From assembly GCA_030448055.1 (NCBI GenBank), contig JAUJNR010000002.1, positions 1,049,352 to 1,113,351 of the forward strand: DNA of 64,000 nucleotides, in the 5' to 3' direction. Source of the DNA: Pyrinomonadaceae bacterium (lineage in GTDB: Bacteria; Acidobacteriota; Blastocatellia; Pyrinomonadales; Pyrinomonadaceae). Position numbers and translations under genes: made by a program. This document shows positions 10,348 to 19,348 of the stretch, piece after piece. The notes under the pieces are model-generated. The model saw only the letters and a program-made list of their open reading frames with translations. It had not been told where the DNA came from and searched no databases. Position 1 is the first letter of the stretch, and every line of letters starts with the position of its first letter.

Positions 10348-10606
10348 CTTTCAGCTGCCCGATTTGTTGATACAATTGATTGGTCAATTCCTCGCCTGCT
10401 TCTGCTGACGGCTGTTTGGAATTATCAAAAATCTGTGGCAAGTTTTCGAGAAACTGTTTCTTCCACTTGGAAATCTGATTCGGATGAACTCCGAATTGTT
10501 TGGAAATCTGGTTGATCGTTAACTTGCCCCGAACGGCTTCCAAAGCAACTTTGGCTTTGAATTCCGGTTTATAAACATTGCGTTTTTTGGTGGCTGCCAT
10601 GGTCAT
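10304..10606 (-). CDS. IS3 transposase OrfA
   Basis: HTH/leucine-zipper OrfA (KRNVYKPEFKAKVALEAVRGKLTINQISKQFGVHPNQISKWKKQFLE). Confidence 0.92.
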   Translation of the reverse strand: MTMAATKKRNVYKPEFKAKVALEAVRGKLTINQISKQFGVHPNQISKWKKQFLENLPQIFDNSKQPSAEAGEELTNQLYQQIGQLKVELDWLKKKSSLIS

Positions 10607-10673
10607 TTTTCAATGGCAATTTTATCATCATTTTCCACCTTAACTAACTGTCCGAATTATGGGGTTCATTATA

Positions 10674-11317
10674 CTCCCCAAATTGCGATCAAATATGGAA
10701 ATACAATCATCTGGAATGAATACAGCTATTTTGGGTGCTTTAACAGATTTGAACCAATTGCTATTCTCTTACAGCAAAAATATGGAGCTAAACTCAAAGA
10801 CTTGATTCCGACGCGTTCAAGCGAGATTAACCTTTACGGAGATCAAAGAAATGCGGAAGGCATTGTTAATGAAGTTCAAGGTAATATCTGGATGGGGAGA
10901 TACATCCTAAATTCTGAAGTTGCTGCCAGTCAATTAGCTAAAGATAATTCAAGTAAATCAGATTCCGCTAATGCTGAACTGTTTACAACGGCTCCTCCGA
11001 ATAGTTCCAAGCCCTTAAAAGAAACCCAATTGGGGTATATAGTATATTTGGAAGATGACTTCTGGTTTTGGGATGACCCGGAACTTCTAATGAGTGGAAA
11101 AGTCATTTATGAGACGTATGAAGAAGCGCTGAAGGAATGCCAAAGAGTCATTAACGACTTTCTAATTGAATCTTATAAACCTGCAATGACGGCAGATGAA
11201 CTTTATAATAATTACTTAAAATTCGGAGATGAACCTTATATTCGTCCTGGCGAGAAAAATAATCAGTTTTCAGCGTCCGAATATGCTAAGGAGCGTTGCG
11301 CTGAAATTTGCGGCTAA
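10674..11317 (+). pseudogene. Hypothetical protein fragment, 5' end missing at the IS3 boundary
   Basis: The ORF listed as starting at 10613 lies partly inside the IS; the non-IS part begins PQIAIKYGNTIIWNEYSYFGCF.. Confidence 0.5.
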
Positions 11318-11476
11318 TTGCGCGCCCACCAAAGGAGATACTTATAAATCTTTATGAAGCAAGTGAACAGTGGTAACTCATCTTTCTCAACTAAACTTAA
11401 CGAAACTACTTTATTGCCTTCTATTTGCTGACGAACGGTTGGCGCGGCGATTCCGGCATAATCGGCTTTTTAATTT

Positions 11477-12067
11477 ATGTTCACGTTGTTTGAACCGTCC
11501 GAAACGAAAATTAAAAACTTCCTTGCGGCTCAAAAAGATTTGCCGTTTTCATACGAAGAAGTCGGCGCGTCAAAAGAAAAAATTCCGCTCGGTTATCCAA
11601 TCAATCATCGCCGCGTTCAACTGGGCAGCGGCACGGACGCTTTTGCTCGCGCTCGAAAAGCAATCGAAAGCTGGACGATGTATCGGCTCGATTGGACTCG
11701 GATTTATCCGCCCGTCGCGCCGATTGCCCAAGACGAAACGGTTTGCGTCATCGTTAATCACGGCTTTTGCTGGTCGCTGAATCCGTGCCGAATCGTTTAT
11801 GTATTGGAAGAAAACGGCGGCGAAATCGAGCGATACGGCTTCGCATTCGGAACTCTGCCCGGACATTCCGAAGAAGGCGAAGAGAAATTCACCGTCGAAC
11901 GGCGGCGCGCCGACGATTCGGTCTGGTATGAGCTTTTATCGTTTGCCCGCCCGCATCACATCCTAGCCCGCATCGGCTTTCCGTTCGTTCCGTTATTTCA
12001 ACGAAAATTCGCCGAAGATTCCGCGCGTGCGATGCTCAAAGTCGTCTCTCAAGATGGATTTAAGTAA
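11477..12067 (+). CDS. DUF1990-family protein
   Basis: YPINHRRVQLGSGTDAFARARKAIESW..VVNHGFCWSLNPCRIVYV..YGFAFGTLPGHSEEGEEKF is typical of DUF1990. Confidence 0.82.
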   Translation: MFTLFEPSETKIKNFLAAQKDLPFSYEEVGASKEKIPLGYPINHRRVQLGSGTDAFARARKAIESWTMYRLDWTRIYPPVAPIAQDETVCVIVNHGFCWSLNPCRIVYVLEENGGEIERYGFAFGTLPGHSEEGEEKFTVERRRADDSVWYELLSFARPHHILARIGFPFVPLFQRKFAEDSARAMLKVVSQDGFK

Positions 12068-12495
12068 ACTTACACGGACTTATCAGCTTTTGTCGTTAAA
12101 ATCGTTAATGTCGTAAGCGGAACTTTTCATTGCTCAATGAAGATTGTTGATGATTTTGTGCAACTTTATATTCTAGGAAACTATCCCTATCGAAGCCGTT
12201 TCAGTGATGGCTTCTGCAGCTTCAGCGATAACTGACGACGGAACGCAAAAGTCTTGTTCGGTAGTTTGGAATCAGAAGCAGAAAATGTTTTAATGCGAAC
12301 GCCTGAAATGATAACGGGCAACATAACAAGTAAAAATACCACCGCAAGAGGCGGTAGCTTTGTGAAGTTCGCACCTGAGAGGCGCGTTGCTGCTCGCTAA
12401 GTTTCGATAAGACGAATTTCTCTAATTTGACTTGTCCCTATGCCGAAGTGAATACTTATTTTATAAATTGCTTTGTTAAATTCTAAAGATTCTGT

Positions 12496-13599
12496 TTAGC
12501 CGAAAACTCCGCTCTCGGCAGTACGCCCATCTGATGTACGTCGCCTCCATATTTCAATCAGCATGCCTGTTACCACAACTGCCACCGGACCTAAGATAAG
12601 TCCGGCAGAACCAATTAGCGACAATCCTCCAATTACGGAAAAGAATACCAACAGGGGATGCAACCGTAGTTTATCGCCTACCAAGATAGGAAAAAGCAGA
12701 TTATCAATTGAGCCGATTACTACAATTCCCCATCCAGTCAAAATCAAAGCCTTTTCCCAATCTCCCGTTAAAGCAAGAAACAATGCTGCTGGTAGCCACA
12801 CGACAGGCGCACCGAGCAGGGGTATCAAAGAAAAGAGGAACATAACGGTTCCCCAAAGCATCGGCGCAGGAACATCGAGCCACCAGAAAATTACACCGCC
12901 TAAAATTCCTTGAACGAGCGAAACGGCAAACGTTCCGTAAATCGTTGCATAAATTGTGTCATTTACATGGGAAAACAGCTTATCTGTTTCCGATTGCGAT
13001 AGTGGCATAAAAGACTTTACCGTCTTTATAATCAAACGCTTGTCCCGAAACAAGTAAAAGAGAGTAAAAAACGTGATAACCAGTTGCGCGCCGGTCCAAA
13101 GCAAACCGCCAACAAACTTAGGAACTTGTGAAGCAACGGCATTTGCCGCACGCTCAGCAACAGTACGAATATCAAAATGCGGTTCGATTAAATTGGTAAC
13201 GCGAGCTAATTTCGGATTATTTTCAACAACACTCTGCCATTGTTCTAAGTTAGTCTGAGATTTAATGGTCTCTGCTCCTGTACTAACTTGATTGATTAAA
13301 GTATGACTTAAAAATATCCCGGGACCGAGAACCGCAATGCCAAGTATCAGAACGACAACGAGTGCTGAAGTATTCGGACGATTGATTCGGGCAAGAATAC
13401 GGCTGTGAAGTGGATATGCTATAACCGCCAAAGCTATCGCCCAAATAATTGATGTAACAAACGGAAAAATTATTTGGTAGCAGAGGTATAAAGCTATTGC
13501 GGTTGTTATTACAAGTACAAAGACAAGACTTCGCTCTCGTGAGAGCCATCCGTCTATATTTAATGGAGTGAAATTTTGACGATTAAGATTATTACTCAC
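12496..13599 (-). CDS. AI-2E family (PerM/UPF0118) transporter
   Basis: Eight-helix membrane protein; FFTLFYLFRDKRLI and PVVWLPAALFLALTGDWEKALILTGWGIVVIGSIDNLLFPILVGDKLRLHPLLVFFSVIGGL. Confidence 0.9.
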   Translation of the reverse strand: MSNNLNRQNFTPLNIDGWLSRERSLVFVLVITTAIALYLCYQIIFPFVTSIIWAIALAVIAYPLHSRILARINRPNTSALVVVLILGIAVLGPGIFLSHTLINQVSTGAETIKSQTNLEQWQSVVENNPKLARVTNLIEPHFDIRTVAERAANAVASQVPKFVGGLLWTGAQLVITFFTLFYLFRDKRLIIKTVKSFMPLSQSETDKLFSHVNDTIYATIYGTFAVSLVQGILGGVIFWWLDVPAPMLWGTVMFLFSLIPLLGAPVVWLPAALFLALTGDWEKALILTGWGIVVIGSIDNLLFPILVGDKLRLHPLLVFFSVIGGLSLIGSAGLILGPVAVVVTGMLIEIWRRRTSDGRTAESGVFG

Positions 13600-14230
13600 T
13601 CTTATAAAAAAATGCGATATGTAACCAATTACCAGAAATGTAACAAAGCTCGCACTTTTTCTTTTTTAGTTGCTTTTGGCAGTGGTAATAAGTTGGCACT
13701 GATAGGCAGAGCATTTGCAAATAACAGGGTGAAAAACAAAAAGCCGCAAGTTTCTATATTCACAACTTTTTTGCGTAATTTTTTGCTTAATAAGTAAAAA
13801 GCCCCACCCGAATCTCTGAAAGCCTACGACGCGCTGCCGAGCAAGGACGGTTTACCGTTTTTCCCGATTTTGCTTCCATTGGTTGTAATTTTGGCAATCC
13901 TCGCGACTTTTTTCTGACCCTTTGGTGGATTTAGCTTAAAAAAAGCTTGGTAGGATTTTGGTAGGATTTATATTCAATTTTGTTCATTTATATTCAAAAA
14001 TGTTCCGGCTTATGCTGAGCAAAATTAGTTAATTGTGCTGTATTTTATTGGTTTTGGTGGATTCTCAGTAATTACGAATTGTGCGTTCGCAATGCAGAGG
14101 TCAGGAGTTGAACGTAACCATTGACGACGAAAACGCTATCGGTGGTGAATTTCAAGACGTTTAGACAATTCCAAAAGGAGAAATGACAAAAACCTATGAT
14201 CGAAAAAGAACAACACCGGATGAAAGTCTT

Positions 14231-14365
14231 AACTGTCACAGTAACAGTTTGAATCAATTGACCGCGGCGAAGATTTGACCTGCTTTTGATGTGTTAATTT
14301 TCCGAAAACATCATTTTGAGGCAAACGCAGATAAACTCGTTTTCCTACAAACGCAACAGAACTAA
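14231..14365. repeat. Imperfect ~135-bp direct repeat, copy A
   Basis: CACAGTAACAGTTTGAATCAATTGAC..TTTCCGAAAACATCATTTTGAGGCAAACGCA..TAAACTCGTTTTCCT, repeated at 14511-14647. Confidence 0.85.
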
Positions 14366-14510
14366 ACGAATATGAATCGGGACACAATGAATTTTTAAGT
14401 CCATTTTGAGGAAGTTTAGAAAATAGGAGGAATTTAGACTTATGAAAGAAGAAACCGAGCAACAAGAAATTTCAACTGACACGATGTCAGTCCAAATCAG
14501 AGACAAAATT

Positions 14511-14647
14511 TCAACTGACACAGTAACAGTTTGAATCAATTGACTGCGGTAAAGATTTGACCTAATTTTGATGTGTTAACTTTCCGAAAACATCATTTTG
14601 AGGCAAACGCAAGTAAACTCGTTTTCCTGCAAAAATAACACAACTAA
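14511..14647. repeat. Imperfect ~135-bp direct repeat, copy B
   Basis: See copy A; a handful of substitutions by eye. Confidence 0.85.
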
Positions 14648-14892
14648 ATGGAAAAGTGTTTCGGCTCGGTTGGAAATATCAAACAGGCGTTTATCAGGCG
14701 GGTACAAAATCACTTCTACGAAGCTTATTTGTTTATCTACGGGTTTAATTCCGTAAAGCTGGGCTATTGCTTGGGTGTTCCATTCTTTATGGCGTTTGGA
14801 GGGAATTATTAACGGCTTGCTGACCTGCACCCGTAGAATTATCCCGAAAGAATGGCGAGAATCAAATAAACTGAAAACAGGAGATTCTTGCT

Positions 14893-15159
14893 ATGAAAAA
14901 GACTTTTACGGACGAGCAAATCGTCGGCATCTTACGCGGCTTTGAGCCGAGCGGAAAAACAATTAAAGAATACTGCCGGGAAAAAGATGTCAGCGAAGGC
15001 ACATTTTACAAATGGCGTAACCGTTTCGGGACAATGGAAGTTGCCGAGGTCAAAGAATATCGGCAATTGCAGCAGGAAAATGCCCGTTTGAAAAGACTGC
15101 TCGCCGAACGGGATTTAGAGATTGATGTAATCAAAGAGGTGCTGGCAAAAAAGTGGTAG
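14893..15159 (+). CDS. IS3-family transposase OrfA
   Basis: KKTFTDEQIVGILRGFEPSGKTIKEYCREKDVSEGTFYKWRNRFG. Confidence 0.92.
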   Translation: MKKTFTDEQIVGILRGFEPSGKTIKEYCREKDVSEGTFYKWRNRFGTMEVAEVKEYRQLQQENARLKRLLAERDLEIDVIKEVLAKKW

Positions 15160-16004
15160 GCTGCGCCGCCAAGCGGGAGGCGGTTGCCTTTATGAGAACC
15201 CGCCGATTGTCTGAGCGGCGCGGCTGCCGTCTTGTCTCGCTAAATCGGAGAAGCTGTCGATACAGACAAAGGCGCGCGGCGGAGTGCAGTTTGATAAAAC
15301 AAGTGCGCGCTCTGGCGGTCGAACATCCTCGCTTCGGTTATCGGCGGATTGCCGCTCTGCTCAGGCATACGGGTGCCAAGGTGAATCTCAAACGGGTTTA
15401 CCGGTTATGGAAACAGGAGAAGCTGAGTTTACCGCTCAGGCGACCGCGCAAGAGGCGCTCCAAATCGGTTGTCGGAATCATGCCGAAGGCTCAGAGGTCT
15501 AACCAGGTTTGGACGTATGATTTTGTATTCGACCAAAGTCTTTCGGGTAAAAGCCTGAAGATGCTGACCTTGATTGATGAATATACCAGAGAATGCCTGG
15601 CGGTTGAGGTCGGCGTGTCAATAACGAGCGAACGGGTCAGGCAGATTCTGCAAAGAGTTTGCGCCTCTTTTGGCAAGCCGGAACAGATTCGTTCGGATAA
15701 CGGAAGTGAATTCATCGGCAAGGCGGTCGGCGGCTGGCTTGGAGAGAACGGCATCGAGCCGTTGTTTATCGAACCGGGCAAACCATGGCAGAACGGCAAA
15801 GGCGAAAGCTTTAACGGAAAACTCCGGGATGAATGCCTAAGCCGCGAATGGTTCTCTTCGGTTAAAGAAGCGCAAGTGGTAATTGAAGAATGGCGTAGAT
15901 TCTACAACGAAGGACGACCGCATTCGAGCCTTGGATATTTGACTCCGCTGGAGTTCAAATCAAAGACGGAGAGTAACAAATCTCTCTCCATTCAATTGGG
16001 ATAA
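15153..16004 (+). CDS. IS3-family transposase OrfB
   Basis: rve core: VWTYDFVFDQSLSG, QIRSDNGSEFIGKAV, NGKGESFNGKLRDECLSREWF. Confidence 0.92.
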   Translation: MVGCAAKREAVAFMRTRRLSERRGCRLVSLNRRSCRYRQRRAAECSLIKQVRALAVEHPRFGYRRIAALLRHTGAKVNLKRVYRLWKQEKLSLPLRRPRKRRSKSVVGIMPKAQRSNQVWTYDFVFDQSLSGKSLKMLTLIDEYTRECLAVEVGVSITSERVRQILQRVCASFGKPEQIRSDNGSEFIGKAVGGWLGENGIEPLFIEPGKPWQNGKGESFNGKLRDECLSREWFSSVKEAQVVIEEWRRFYNEGRPHSSLGYLTPLEFKSKTESNKSLSIQLG

Positions 16005-16238
16005 CAAACGGGGGCTGGACATTGCCACGAACGTATATTATCTGTTTCTGATTCTTTTTCGATGGCGTGTTGCCATATATTGTGATCTTAATCAACTCAT
16101 TGATTTTAATTGTTTATCAAACTGTTTTTGTTTGCTTCCATAATTGGGTGTTAGTTTGTGATGATAGTTGCAAACCGGAACCCCATTCATCGGATCAAAA
16201 CGCATATCCTTAAATTCGGAGAACGAGTAAATATGATG

Positions 16239-17381
16239 TGTAATGCACCCCTTTAATCAAGCTGCCTGAGAGCGAGTAATTTAATTATTTTTGAACCATT
16301 TCGCTTCAAATGCGTTCGGTGTTTTGTAACCAATTGCCGAATGCAGATAATACGCGTTGAAATGCTCGACAAACTTTTCCACCTCAATCGCTAACTCCTC
16401 AACCGATGCCCATTCGCGCAGCCAGCAGAGTTCTTCCTTAATGGTGCGCATCAGCCGCTCGGTATCAGCGTTTCCTTTCGGATTGGCATAAGCGGTGAAC
16501 GCCTGCCGAACGCCAAGGGCTCGGCACTCGCGCATAAAGGTCAAAGATGTCGGCTGGCTGCCATTATCACTCATCAGGTTTAATTCCAGAGTTTCGGCTT
16601 CCAGAATGCCTTGCCGAAACTGCCGACAAACTGCCTGGTTGACTGCTTCGAGCCAATCGGCAGCACGGCATCGCTCAGCGACAAACGCGCCTAAAATCTT
16701 CTTTGTAAACCAATCATTAACGACCACCAGATAAGCCCAACCTTCTCGGGTTAGAACTTTTGTCATATCCACGCCCCACCAATTGTTCGGCTTATGGGGA
16801 CGAGGCTTTGACCCGTTCGACACACGTTTTGCTTTTAATCTCTCATCACCTTTGACAAGCAAATCATTTTCCCGCAAGAGTCGGTAAACGCGCTTCTTGT
16901 TAATAACCAATCGCTCGACAAAACTCAAGTAAGCCCAGATCCTTCGATAACCCCAAAACGGATGTTCCGCTTTAAGCTTTCGGATAATCGGCAAAACCTC
17001 TGCATCGCGAGCAGCTACGGCTAAACTCCGGCAGCGGATAAATCTTACCAATCGCTTTTTTAACTCGACTGTCAAATCCCCGATGATGCTTTTGAGTTTC
17101 TGCACTTGACGCTCAAGCTGAGTTTCTTTTTTACTTTGCTTTGCCGTGTCAAAGAGCTTTGGAATATTCTCTAAAAACTGTTCGCGCCACTTATAATACT
17201 GTGTTTGATGAATCTGATATTCATTGCAAATCTCAGCCACACGGCGACCTTTTAACCCTTGAACGACGATTTTTGCTTTATCTTCCGCTGTCCAATTGCG
17301 TCCTCTTCCCATAAAAAGTATTCTCCTGTTCGGTTAGAATACTCACTCTGAATCAGCTTTGTCTTAATGGGGAGCAGTATA
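16239..17381 (-). mobile_element. IS3-family insertion sequence (single long transposase ORF) with 4-bp TSD GATG
   Basis: IRs TGTAATGCACCCCTTTAAT.. / rc TATACTGCTCCCCATTAAG..; GATG at 16235-16238 and 17382-17385. Confidence 0.9.
16281..17312 (-). CDS. IS3-family transposase
   Basis: HTH N-terminus (RRVAEICNEYQIHQTQYYKWREQFLE) and DDE core (WGVDMTKV..LMSDNGSQPTS..NADTERLMRTIKEE). Confidence 0.9.
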   Translation of the reverse strand: MGRGRNWTAEDKAKIVVQGLKGRRVAEICNEYQIHQTQYYKWREQFLENIPKLFDTAKQSKKETQLERQVQKLKSIIGDLTVELKKRLVRFIRCRSLAVAARDAEVLPIIRKLKAEHPFWGYRRIWAYLSFVERLVINKKRVYRLLRENDLLVKGDERLKAKRVSNGSKPRPHKPNNWWGVDMTKVLTREGWAYLVVVNDWFTKKILGAFVAERCRAADWLEAVNQAVCRQFRQGILEAETLELNLMSDNGSQPTSLTFMRECRALGVRQAFTAYANPKGNADTERLMRTIKEELCWLREWASVEELAIEVEKFVEHFNAYYLHSAIGYKTPNAFEAKWFKNN

Positions 17382-17831
17382 GATGGGCTTCTAAATTATC
17401 CGTAGCTGGGTAATAAACGCACTTAAAATCATTCTGTTTTAATACAGTGATTCGCCACGCTCGGTATTCGGGTGATTGTCTGATTTCCTGATTAGTTGGT
17501 TCGTGATTGTCTACAAGGTCGGTAGGTATGAAGCGGTTAGTGATTCTGTAAAAAGGATAACCGATTGCTGCTGTAAAGAATGACGTGAATAATATTGCTT
17601 CCATCGCCGTTTATTATTAATTATTGTGATTTTCAAATTGTTAAGTAATGAGATGTGGGAAAAAGCCACGCCGTTTAATAACCAATTAGAACTGAACGAG
17701 CAAGAGCTGTATTACATAAACAAATTGGTTGAGGTAGGTAATGAAGTAAGATATGACAATCTTAGTATTTACAATAAACTCCCTGATGAGAGTACGGTTG
17801 CTGGTATCCTCGAAAGGTCTCGAGTTTGAGT

Positions 17832-19046
17832 TTATTTAATTTTATTGTATTTACGCAGAATCGTCCGTGTGCGCTCAAGCGGCAAAGCCTCGATTGCGCG
17901 TTTGTCTCGCCCCGTCACAGTCACAGCGCGAAAAAGCGAATTGTAAATTGCTTCTTCGGTCGCTTCGATTGTGGCGAGAAAGAGCGGCGACATTGCATCG
18001 TTCGACAGTAAATTCGCCTTGCGCGGTTCATTTGAATTTAAGGTTTTGATTCGCAATTCGGGCGCCGCGGAAAATGCAATCGCGTAATCGCCGCTACCGT
18101 TGGTGCCGGCGCCGCCGGTGCGCGCCAAGCCCATCATCGAACGCGCCGCCATCCGCCGCAAATTTCTCGCGTCAACCGGTGCGTCCGTCGCTATCACGAT
18201 GATAATCGAGCCGTCTGCCGCATCGTTCAAATCGGCTGAGCGGCGGCGCGCTGTATCTTTTTTTAGCGCGTCCATCAAATAATATTTTTCAAGTTCGACC
18301 CCGACCGGCGCGCCGTCAATTTGCAGCACGCCGCCGAAATTAGTTTGCACGAGAACGCCAACGGTGAAATTGCCGAGCGAAGCAGGCAGTTTTCTCGACG
18401 AAGTGCCGATGCCGCCTTTCCAGCCGAAAGCGATTGTTCCCGTTCCGGCGCCAATCGAGCCTTCTTCAATAGCGCTGGTTTTCGCTCCCTCAATGGCGGC
18501 GAAAACGTCCGCTTTTGAAATGTGACGCCCGCGAATGTCATTTAAAAATCCGTCGTTCGTTTCAGCGACGAGCGGGTTAACCGACTGTGCCGCTTCGTTT
18601 CCGGGCAGCGCGAGCATATAGTCGAGCAGAAAATCCGCTGCGCGCGGAACGCTCAAAGTCGAAGTCAGAAGGATTGGCGTTTCGATTTCACCAAGTTCAT
18701 TAACCTGCGTCGACCCCATCAACTTGCCAAAACCGTTGCCGACGAAAACGGCGCCCGGCACTTTTTCGGCGAAAAGATTTCCGCCGTGCGGCAAAACTGC
18801 AGTCACGCCGGTGCGCACATTTTCGCCTCGAAAAACGGTCGCATGACCGACGCGCACACCAACGACATCAGTAATCGCATTCAGCGCGCCGGTCTGCAGC
18901 ACACCAATTTTCAGCCCGATTTCTCGGGCGCGCGGTCTGGAGTTTTTGGTTTCGGTTGGCATCGTTTGAGCGAAAACCGCTCCGCTCAAGATAAGCAGCG
19001 ACAGGGCGGCGAAAGATTTTAAAATTCGAGAGAGCAATAAATTCAT
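17832..19046 (-). CDS. S58 (DmpA-like) secreted aminopeptidase
   Basis: ITDVVGVRVGHATV..GVTAVLPHGGNLF..NGFGKLMGSTQVNELGEIETPILLTSTLSV plus C-terminal TGGAGTNGSGDYAIAFS. Confidence 0.9.
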   Translation of the reverse strand: MNLLLSRILKSFAALSLLILSGAVFAQTMPTETKNSRPRAREIGLKIGVLQTGALNAITDVVGVRVGHATVFRGENVRTGVTAVLPHGGNLFAEKVPGAVFVGNGFGKLMGSTQVNELGEIETPILLTSTLSVPRAADFLLDYMLALPGNEAAQSVNPLVAETNDGFLNDIRGRHISKADVFAAIEGAKTSAIEEGSIGAGTGTIAFGWKGGIGTSSRKLPASLGNFTVGVLVQTNFGGVLQIDGAPVGVELEKYYLMDALKKDTARRRSADLNDAADGSIIIVIATDAPVDARNLRRMAARSMMGLARTGGAGTNGSGDYAIAFSAAPELRIKTLNSNEPRKANLLSNDAMSPLFLATIEATEEAIYNSLFRAVTVTGRDKRAIEALPLERTRTILRKYNKIK

Positions 19047-19348
19047 GACAAGTAATTTTATTAAAAAAGTTTAAATGAGTCATTTTGAAAATCGTTCGCT
19101 CCGAGAAAATTCAACCAGACGTCTGAAAACAAACTCTCTAAAGAGCTTGATCCTGTTTCACTCTCCAACCATGCGGATACCAGCGACATCAATTTTGTTT
19201 AACCAATTCTGATTTTCGATATAAATAATCATATAAAAGGTAGATGCATGAAGCAGTGCAATAAAATTATCATAACAATCGTTTTTAAATTACGTTTGGT
19301 GCATCAAAATTAAAAATGATTTTCAAATGACGGGAAGATGTAATAGAA

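Larger units (their letters stand above)
9385..10673 (-). mobile_element. IS3-family insertion sequence, copy 1
   Basis: Imperfect IRs TAAAGTGAACCCC.. / ..GGGGTTCATTATA; orfA 10304-10606 and orfB 9424-10347 (rve/DDE); A9 slippery run at the overlap; the same sequence recurs at 33457-34745. Confidence 0.92.
14821..16021 (+). mobile_element. IS3-family insertion sequence with 4-bp TSD TTGC
   Basis: IRs TGACCTGCACCCGTAGAATTATCCC / rc TGTCCAGCCCCCGTTTGTTATCCC; TSD TTGC at 14817-14820 and 16022-16025. Confidence 0.92.
14576..16095 (-). pseudogene. RusA-like Holliday-junction resolvase split by an IS3 element
   Basis: Removing 14821-16021 and one TTGC copy restores ..IKITIYGNTPSKKNQKQIIYVRGKPLIIPSKRHKEWNTQAIAQLYGIKPVDKQISFVEVILYPPDKRLFDISNRAE..; start tentative (TTG at 16095). 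Confidence 0.72.
16092..17604 (-). pseudogene. HNH-type endonuclease split by an IS3 element
   Basis: Removing 16239-17381 and one GATG copy restores ..SPEYRAWRITVLKQNDFKCVYYPATDNLEAHHIYSFSEFKDMRFDPMNGVPVCNYHHKLTPNYG.. in frame. Confidence 0.82.
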
